Positions 4,628 to 9,405 of a DNA stretch of 9,405 nucleotides are shown here, in pieces. Position numbers and translations under genes: made by a program. The notes below the pieces were generated by a model. The model had not been told where the DNA came from. It worked only from the letters and a program-made list of their open reading frames with translations, and searched no databases. Position 1 is the stretch's first letter. Each line of letters opens with the position of its first letter. The stretch is from Anaerolineales bacterium (lineage in GTDB: Bacteria; Chloroflexota; Anaerolineae; Anaerolineales; DRMV01): NCBI GenBank assembly GCA_026991215.1, contig JALXBY010000003.1, positions 1-9,405 on the forward strand, in the 5' to 3' direction.

Positions 4628-6094
4628 TCACCCGTTGCCCGCGTTGCGCTTCCTCAAGACCACGAGCAGTACCCCAGCCCCCACGACGATGCCCAGGCAG
4701 CACACCCCAAGCAGAACCAGGGTGTCCAGGGCAAACATCATCCCTGCAGCGCCCTGGCTGGGCATGGGGCTGGGTATGGGTGAAGGCGCGCCGGGCACCG
4801 GCGAGGCCACGCCTACTTCGACCGGCGTAGCCGTGGCCGGCGGGCTGGTGGCCTGGGCTGGGGCCGCGGTGGTCGCGGGAGGCAGCGTTGGGGTCGGCGT
4901 GACGGCAAAGGTGGGCGTCGCGGTCAGGCCGGGGTAGACGAAGGTGTCCCCGTCCTGGGCCATCCAGCCTTCCAGCAGCCAGCTCATTTCGTTGTAGAAG
5001 GCCAGGGTTTTCTCGTGCCCCGGCTTGAGTTCCAGGGCCGTGCGGAATTCCTGCGCCGCGCGCTGGAGCAGGGCCGCCCGTCGTGCCGGGTCCTGGGTGT
5101 GGGAGGCGACCAGGGCCAGCATCTGGCCGTACCCGTAGTGCCAGTCCGCGTCCCTGGGCTTCAACTGCACGGCCCGCTCGTAGGCCTGCAGTGCTTCTTG
5201 AATCAACTTCTGCGCGCCGGGGTCGTCAAAGCGCATCGGGTACCCCGCGCCGGGCAAAAGCAAGGCCTTCTTGATGGCCAGCCCCAGAAAGCCCCAGGCC
5301 TCGCCATCCTTGGGCCGGTCCCTGACCGCCTGCCGGCGTCGTTGAATCTCCTGCCAGTAGTCCGGCCGGAGGTAGAGGAGGAAGATGTTGTCCTGGGACG
5401 TGGGTTCCAGGTTCTGGAAAAGCCAGCGGACCGTATCCCCTTCCAGCCGCGCGTTGGGCGTGGTTCCCTGGCCGTAGCCCCAGAAGTCGGGGGAAAGGGG
5501 GATGGTTTCCTCCGACGCGGGGTAGGGGAGCCGCACCGCGATGTCCGCCTCACCGATGGTGCCGTACCATCCGGCGCCGGTTTCCAGGATGTAAGTCACC
5601 ACCAGGTAGGGCGGGTAACCCCAGGCGGCCTGCTCGTACTGCACCCGCAGGGTCACCTCCTGGCCAGGGGGGAAGGTCACGGGGAACGCGGCCCAGGGCG
5701 TGGGAGCCTCGCACCCCTGGGGCCGGGGCTGCCCTTCGATGCGCTGGGTCGTCACCTGCCGGTCATCGACCCACACCCGGAGGTTTTGGATTTCCTGCCC
5801 TTCACACTGGGTGAACAGAAAGCGCAAGGGGTAAAGCACCTGTAGGTTTTCGGCCTGCTCGCCCTGGTTCTGCATCACGTAAACGCCTTCGACAGCGGCC
5901 CGGTCGCCCTGGGGGTTGAGCCGCAGGCGGACCTGCTCCCGCACCATCCGAACCTGGGTCCTGTTGTCCGGTCCGGGGTTGCCGCCGCCGGCCGCTTCGG
6001 GCGGCGCGGCGTTGGCCCAGGCCCCAAGCCTGGGGAGCGCCAGAACCACCGCAAGGCCCAGCCACAAAACAACGAACCACCAACGCCGTGACAT
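4628..6094 (-). CDS. Secreted, membrane-anchored protein with beta-rich domain and TPR repeats
   Basis: This 488-residue protein begins with a clear signal peptide (RR then WWFVVLWLGLAVVLALP, likely cleaved after the ALA/ANA-like stretch near 25-30). Residues about 45-245 look like a beta-sandwich domain with alternating hydrophobic strands (VREQVRLRLNPQGDRAAVEG, FPPGQEVTLRVQY, YLVVTYILETGAGWYGTIG). This style recalls extracellular DUF4424-like or similar domains, a low-confidence resemblance. Cysteines at 97 and 128 could form a disulfide. Residues about 262-360 are TPR-like: EAWGFLGLAIKKAL, QEALQAYERAVQLKPRDADW and QEFRTALELKPGHEKTLAFY show the A/Y/P spacing. A Thr/Pro/Ala-rich linker (388-447) leads to one membrane helix (about 453-480) and a basic RKR stop. 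The body is therefore outside the cell. The start at 6094 has GGAGGAGGTG just upstream. It may bind partners through its TPRs; the ligand is unknown. Confidence 0.85.
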   Translation of the reverse strand: MSRRWWFVVLWLGLAVVLALPRLGAWANAAPPEAAGGGNPGPDNRTQVRMVREQVRLRLNPQGDRAAVEGVYVMQNQGEQAENLQVLYPLRFLFTQCEGQEIQNLRVWVDDRQVTTQRIEGQPRPQGCEAPTPWAAFPVTFPPGQEVTLRVQYEQAAWGYPPYLVVTYILETGAGWYGTIGEADIAVRLPYPASEETIPLSPDFWGYGQGTTPNARLEGDTVRWLFQNLEPTSQDNIFLLYLRPDYWQEIQRRRQAVRDRPKDGEAWGFLGLAIKKALLLPGAGYPMRFDDPGAQKLIQEALQAYERAVQLKPRDADWHYGYGQMLALVASHTQDPARRAALLQRAAQEFRTALELKPGHEKTLAFYNEMSWLLEGWMAQDGDTFVYPGLTATPTFAVTPTPTLPPATTAAPAQATSPPATATPVEVGVASPVPGAPSPIPSPMPSQGAAGMMFALDTLVLLGVCCLGIVVGAGVLLVVLRKRNAGNG

Positions 6095-6108
6095 GACGGC
6101 ACCTCCTC

Positions 6109-6218
6109 CATAGGGGTGGGCAGCCTTTGGGGTGCTTGAAAGGAACGTCCGGGCCTCCGGCCCCCGCGTGGCCCGTGGGCGACCGCAGCGTCCCTGGAGG
6201 CTGCCCTTTCCCCCTATG
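6109..6218 (-). promoter_or_regulatory. Large potential hairpin in the leader of the secreted-protein gene
   Basis: On the minus strand CATAGGGGGAAAGGGCAGCC (6218-6199) can pair with GGCTGCCCACCCCTATG (6125-6109), giving 16 pairs with a small unequal internal loop. Inside, AGGGACG (6195-6189) pairs with CGTTCCT (6147-6141) with one G-U. A GGGCC-GGA-GGCCC hairpin (6163-6151) lies nearer the tip. The 3' arm ends exactly where the GGAGGAGGT ribosome-binding site of the downstream gene begins. There is no U-run, so it is not a standard terminator. I match it to no known riboswitch. It could be a translational control element or simply a structured intergenic repeat. Confidence 0.5.
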
Positions 6219-6252
6219 CTCCCCAGGCGCGTCAGGGCTTCGTCAATCCACC

Positions 6253-6308
6253 GACCGCGGACTGCCGACCGCAGACCGCTGACTGCTGACTGCAGACTGC
6301 TGACTGCC
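6253..6308. repeat. Eight-copy 7-base tandem repeat GACYGCN
   Basis: Eight consecutive heptamers fill 56 bases without interruption: GACCGCG, GACTGCC, GACCGCA, GACCGCT, GACTGCT, GACTGCA, GACTGCT, GACTGCC. The first three bases and the G and C at positions 5-6 never vary; position 4 is always C or T and position 7 is free. The period is not a multiple of three and the array lies between two genes, so it is not coding. It ends 15 bases before the stop codon of the HD-domain gene. Confidence 0.9.
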
Positions 6309-6323
6309 GCCCGCCGTTTCCCC

Positions 6324-7193
6324 CTACAGTTGGAACACCCGCACCAGGGGCTCTTCTCGGCCCGTGCTTTCGGCCAGGACTTCGATGTACGGCTCCAGGC
6401 CTGAGCCTTTGAGTTTTTCCTTGAGGAGGGAATCCACCTGGAAGATGCCCGCGGAGTTGCGCAGCACGATGTGCACCCGGATGGGTTTCTCCTCGCCGTC
6501 GGTCAGGGTCACGCTTTCCACGGCCATGGCGGAAACGGAATGGATGTTGATGGCCCCCTTCTCGAAGGGGATGCGGGAACGGCCCTTGGCCATGTCCAGC
6601 GCGTCGGCCACCCGGACCACCCCGGCTTCCAGGGTGAGGGGCCGGCCATCGCTGCGGTGGGAGATGATGGCGTGCAGGATTTCGGACTGCACAATCGCGC
6701 GGGTGCCAGGGTCGGGGTAAGCCGGGGCCAGAAGGCCGGGCAGTTTGCGGTCCGCGAGGATGAGGCTGTACTCCTCGTGGTTGGCCCGGTGGATGCTCAT
6801 ACCCAAATCGTGCATCAGCGCGGCCAGGACCACCACCACCTCGGCATCATCAGGGGTGAGACCATGGTCCCGCACTATGGAAGGGGTCACACCGTGGCGG
6901 AGCAACATGCGGAGCAGGTGCAGGGCCAGGTTTGCCACCAGGTGCACGTGCACCGGACCGTGGTCGGACATACCCAGCCGTACCACCGCGGTGACGTTCT
7001 GCATGTACCACAGCGCGTAGAGTTCGTCGTCCTGGTCCACCGCGGCCATGACCGCCTGGAGTTTCCCGTTGTGCCGCGCCGGAACCCGTACCCGGAAGCG
7101 CTTCTCCCGCGGGGGAAGGCCTGTTTCGGGCGGGGCCGGATGCTGCCCTGTCGGTTCGGCCCGGTACACCTGTTTCCCACCAGCCGCGCTCAT
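6324..7193 (-). CDS. HD-domain phosphohydrolase, metal dependent
   Basis: A cytoplasmic protein of 289 residues from the HD superfamily, whose members hydrolyse phosphoesters, often of nucleotides, using bound metals. After a variable Pro/Gly-rich N-terminus (1-30), a helical domain carries the histidine-rich motif DHGPVHVHLVANLALHLL (77-94). The HD doublet is in ALMHDLGMSIHR (H128, D129, H135), followed by HEEYS (139-143). Then come LHAIISHRSDGRPL (H174, H179) and the distal aspartate in VRVADALDMAKGRSRIPF (D197). The C-terminal part (215-289), with INIHSVSAMAV and NSAGIFQVDSLLKEKLKGSG, is beta rich and looks like a conserved accessory domain. The strong conservation of motifs suggests an active enzyme; the substrate is unknown. 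The ATG at 7193 overlaps the lepA stop codon as ATGA, with GGAGGGA upstream, so I prefer it to the frame extending 50 codons into lepA. It is probably translated by ribosomes finishing lepA. Confidence 0.88.
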   Translation of the reverse strand: MSAAGGKQVYRAEPTGQHPAPPETGLPPREKRFRVRVPARHNGKLQAVMAAVDQDDELYALWYMQNVTAVVRLGMSDHGPVHVHLVANLALHLLRMLLRHGVTPSIVRDHGLTPDDAEVVVVLAALMHDLGMSIHRANHEEYSLILADRKLPGLLAPAYPDPGTRAIVQSEILHAIISHRSDGRPLTLEAGVVRVADALDMAKGRSRIPFEKGAINIHSVSAMAVESVTLTDGEEKPIRVHIVLRNSAGIFQVDSLLKEKLKGSGLEPYIEVLAESTGREEPLVRVFQL

Positions 7194-9004
7194 GACCGTC
7201 CCTCCTCTCCACCGCCCACCTGAAGCACGGCCCAGAAAGCCTCCTGGGGAATCTGCACCTTGCCCACCATCTTGAGGCGCTTCTTCCCCCGCTTCTGCCG
7301 CTCCAGGAGTTTCTTCTTGCGGGTCACGTCGCCGCCGTAGCACTTGGCCAGCACGTCCTTGCGCAGGGCCTTGATGTTGGCCCGGGCGATGATTTTGCCG
7401 TCAGCCGCGGCCTGGATGGGCACTTCGAAGAGTTGCCGGGGGATGAGTTCCTTGAGCCGGGAGACCAACTTCTGGCCCACCCGGTACGCGTGCTCCCGGG
7501 CCACAATCATGGCCAGCGCGTCCACCGGTTCTTTGTTCACCAGCACTTCCAACTTGACCAGGTCCCCCGGTCGGTAGCCCAAAAATTGATAGTCCAGGGA
7601 GGCATACCCCCGCGAGCGGGACTTGAGCTGGTCGAAGAAGTCCACAATGAGTTCGGCCAGGGGCATCTCCACGTGGAGCACCACCCGGTCGGGCGTGGGG
7701 TGTTCCTGGGTGACCAGCACGCCCCGCTTCTTGGTCACCAGGTCCATGATGGGACCGTAGTAGTCCAGGGGGGTGAAAATCTGCACCCGGACCCAGGGTT
7801 CGCGGATTTCCGCGATTTTCTCCCGTGGAGGCAGCTCCGCGGGGGTGCGCACCCGCTTGACCGTACCGTCCCGCAGCACGACCTCATATTCCACCGAGGG
7901 CGCGGTGACCAGGATGTCCAGCCCGTATTCCCGTTCCAGTCGCTCCTGCACGATTTCCATGTGGAACATGCCGAGGAAACCGCAGCGGAAACCCGCGCCC
8001 AGGGCCTGAGAGTGTTCCGGCTCGAAGGTCAGGGCCGCATCGTTGAGCTGGAGTTTGCCCAAGGCATCCCGCAGGTCCTCGTAGTCTTCGGGGTTGATGG
8101 GGTAGATGCTGGCGAAGACCATGGGCTTGGGGTGCTGGTAACCGGGCAGGGGTTCCGCGGCCGGGCGGTCCTTGTGGGTGATGGTGTCGCCCACGCGGCA
8201 TTCCCGCACACTTTTGAGGCCGGTGGCCACGTAGCCCACTTCCCCAGCCCGGAGCGCGTCCACAGGCTGCATATCCGGCCGGAACACGCCCACTTCCACG
8301 GCCTCGAAGGTGGCCCCGCCGGCCATGAGTTGGAGCACATCCCGCTTGCGCAGCGTGCCGTTGACTACGCGGATGTAGGCCACCACCCCCTTGTAGGGGT
8401 CGTAGTGGGAATCGAAAATCAAGGCCTGGAGGGGCGCGTCGGGGTCGCCCTGGGGCGGCGGCACCCGTTCGACCACGGCCTCCAGCACCTTATCGACGTT
8501 GATGCCTTCCTTGGCCGAGATGGGGATGACCTCTTCGGGGTCCACGCCCAGCAGGTCGGCCACCTCCTGGGTGACCTCTTCCGTGCGGGCTGAGGGCAGG
8601 TCGATTTTGTTCACCACGGGGATGATTTCCAGGTCCGCGTCCAGGGCCGCGAACAGGTGGGCCACGGTCTGGGCTTCGATGCCCTGGGTCGCGTCCACGA
8701 CCAGCACCGCGCCCTCGCATGCAGCCAGGGCCCGGCTGACCTCATAACCGAAGTCCACGTGGCCGGGGGTGTCGATGAGGTTGAGCACATAGGTCTGGCC
8801 ATCGGCCGCGGTGTATTCCATCCGCACCGCGGAGGCCTTGATGGTGACGCCCCGCTCCCGCTCCAGGTCCATGCTATCCAGCACCTGTTCCACGGTCATA
8901 TCCGGGGGGATGGTGCCGGTGAGCTGGAGCAGGCGGTCGGCCAGGGTGGACTTGCCGTGGTCGATATGCGCGATGATGCAGAAGTTGCGGATGTTCTCGG
9001 ACAT
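7190..9004 (-). CDS. lepA: Elongation factor 4, ribosome back-translocase GTPase LepA
   Basis: Full-length LepA of 604 residues (E. coli 599), a translational GTPase that acts on stalled or mistranslocated ribosomes and has been linked to 30S assembly. The G domain shows AHIDHGKST (12-20, P loop), RGVTIK (51-56, switch I), DTPGH (78-82, with the catalytic H82), NKID (132-135) and SAK (163-165). EF-G-like domains II, III and V follow. The LepA-specific C-terminal domain, including YQFLGYRPGDLVKLEVLVN and IPRQLFEVPIQAAADGKIIARANIKALRKDVLAKCYGGD, is complete, ending in the basic TRKKKLLERQKRGKKRLK. I choose ATG at 9004 (MSENIRNFCIIAHIDHGKST), which matches the usual LepA N-terminus. A TTG seven codons upstream overlaps the -10 box and is unlikely. 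No ribosome-binding site is visible before the chosen start. The stop codon overlaps the start of the HD-domain gene. Confidence 0.97.
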   Translation of the reverse strand: MSENIRNFCIIAHIDHGKSTLADRLLQLTGTIPPDMTVEQVLDSMDLERERGVTIKASAVRMEYTAADGQTYVLNLIDTPGHVDFGYEVSRALAACEGAVLVVDATQGIEAQTVAHLFAALDADLEIIPVVNKIDLPSARTEEVTQEVADLLGVDPEEVIPISAKEGINVDKVLEAVVERVPPPQGDPDAPLQALIFDSHYDPYKGVVAYIRVVNGTLRKRDVLQLMAGGATFEAVEVGVFRPDMQPVDALRAGEVGYVATGLKSVRECRVGDTITHKDRPAAEPLPGYQHPKPMVFASIYPINPEDYEDLRDALGKLQLNDAALTFEPEHSQALGAGFRCGFLGMFHMEIVQERLEREYGLDILVTAPSVEYEVVLRDGTVKRVRTPAELPPREKIAEIREPWVRVQIFTPLDYYGPIMDLVTKKRGVLVTQEHPTPDRVVLHVEMPLAELIVDFFDQLKSRSRGYASLDYQFLGYRPGDLVKLEVLVNKEPVDALAMIVAREHAYRVGQKLVSRLKELIPRQLFEVPIQAAADGKIIARANIKALRKDVLAKCYGGDVTRKKKLLERQKRGKKRLKMVGKVQIPQEAFWAVLQVGGGEEGRS

Positions 9005-9014
9005 GGCAATAGGG

Positions 9015-9020
9015 AGTATA
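9015..9020 (-). promoter_or_regulatory. -10 box close to the lepA start
   Basis: Read on the minus strand, TATACT (one mismatch from TATAAT) ends ten bases before the lepA ATG. Transcription starting about seven bases after it would leave a leader of only a few bases, which agrees with the absence of a ribosome-binding site. There is no good -35 box at the usual distance. If instead lepA is read from the upstream gene, this box may be coincidental. Confidence 0.45.
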
Positions 9021-9062
9021 CCCAAAACCCGGGCTGGGGGTATGGCCGCAAAGTTCTGGGGC

Positions 9063-9405
9063 CTACCTCAACGGCACGTCCTCCGGCCCTGACCGGGCCG
9101 CGGGCCGGACGCGGCGACCGGGGCGGAGCAGCCGGGTTCGTCGGGAAAGCAAAAGGAACAGGCCGCCGGCGACCAGGAAGGTCACCCAGACCAGGGGCGC
9201 GACCTCGCGGCGACGCAGGCCCAGCGCCAGGGCCAGGCTGCCCCAAAGTTGCAGGTCGAAGGCCAAAAGGCCCCATAACACAGGCCGCCGGTCCAGGAAG
9301 CGCGCGGTCACGCCCACGGTGAGCGCGGCCATGAGCCACAACCCCACCAACAGGAGAAAGGCCCCCTGCATGGGCGCCGGTGGCCCGTCCGAAGCCAGCG
9401 GCGCC
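9063..9405 (-). CDS. Uncharacterised small membrane protein (5' end uncertain, runs to window edge)
   Basis: From the ATG at 9371 this frame encodes 102 residues with three hydrophobic segments: GAFLLLVGLWLMAALTVGV, PVLWGLLAFDLQLWGSLALALGL and APLVWVTFLVAGGLFLLLS. They are separated by short basic loops and followed by a polar, Arg/Pro-rich tail. The frame stays open to the window edge and the ATG has no clear ribosome-binding site, so the real start may lie beyond the right edge. The stop is 58 bases before lepA on the same strand. I do not recognise the family. The segments fit an inner-membrane protein of at least three helices. Confidence 0.6.
   Translation of the reverse strand, partial: APLASDGPPAPMQGAFLLLVGLWLMAALTVGVTARFLDRRPVLWGLLAFDLQLWGSLALALGLRRREVAPLVWVTFLVAGGLFLLLSRRTRLLRPGRRVRPAARSGPEDVPLR

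Noticed and set aside
6141..6163. Resemblance of GGAACGTCCGGGCC to the conserved start of RNase P RNA
   Set aside because: Only a short partial match. The remaining conserved regions and the required length are absent, and the segment is explained by the local hairpin.
6241..6246. TTGACG on the minus strand as a -35 box for the secreted-protein gene
   Set aside because: No acceptable -10 box occurs 16-19 bases downstream; the nearest candidate is 22 bases away and poor.
6253..6308. CRISPR-like repeat
   Set aside because: Units are 7 bases with no spacers, and no cas genes are present.
7433..8593. Long plus-strand open frame antisense to lepA
   Set aside because: Composition is His/Gly/Val-rich shadow type, and lepA on the other strand is unambiguous.

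Overview
The window is a high-GC bacterial chromosome segment with compact, mostly housekeeping content. It carries LepA (EF4), ribosomal proteins L1 and L11, three tRNA genes, a D-2-hydroxyacid dehydrogenase and an HD-domain phosphohydrolase. It also has a secreted TPR protein and three proteins I cannot name. The Thr/Pro-rich linker of the surface protein and the high-GC codon use suggest a member of Chloroflexota (Anaerolineae-like). That placement is inference from style, not from a marker comparison.

Left part, + strand (1-3250). A protein of unknown function, cut by the left edge and ending in two membrane segments, overlaps by four bases a 51-residue two-helix membrane protein. Next comes a lower-GC stretch holding a long imperfect palindromic repeat. 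It is followed by a well-formed promoter, two nearly identical tRNA-Ala genes (anticodons GGC and CGC), a terminator, tRNA-Arg(TCT) with its own -10 and terminator, and then the dehydrogenase.

Right part, - strand (3289-9405), read right to left. A membrane protein running off the right edge comes first, then lepA with a -10 element so close that its mRNA is probably leaderless or nearly so. The HD phosphohydrolase gene is fused to the end of lepA by an ATGA overlap. A gene-poor gap follows, with an eight-copy 7-base tandem repeat and a large potential hairpin. After it come a secreted, membrane-anchored TPR protein and finally rplK-rplA, ending in an intrinsic terminator that faces the dehydrogenase gene.

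The rplK leader is the best-supported regulatory element. A promoter places the transcript start only a few bases ahead of a 30-base element. That element resembles the L1-binding part of 23S rRNA and sits against the rplK ribosome-binding site, as expected for L1 feedback control of rplKA. I see no mobile element with a transposase, no CRISPR array and no defence system. The less ordinary items are the palindromic repeat, the heptamer array, the structured leader of the secreted protein gene, the lepA/HD coupling and the uncharacterised membrane protein pair.
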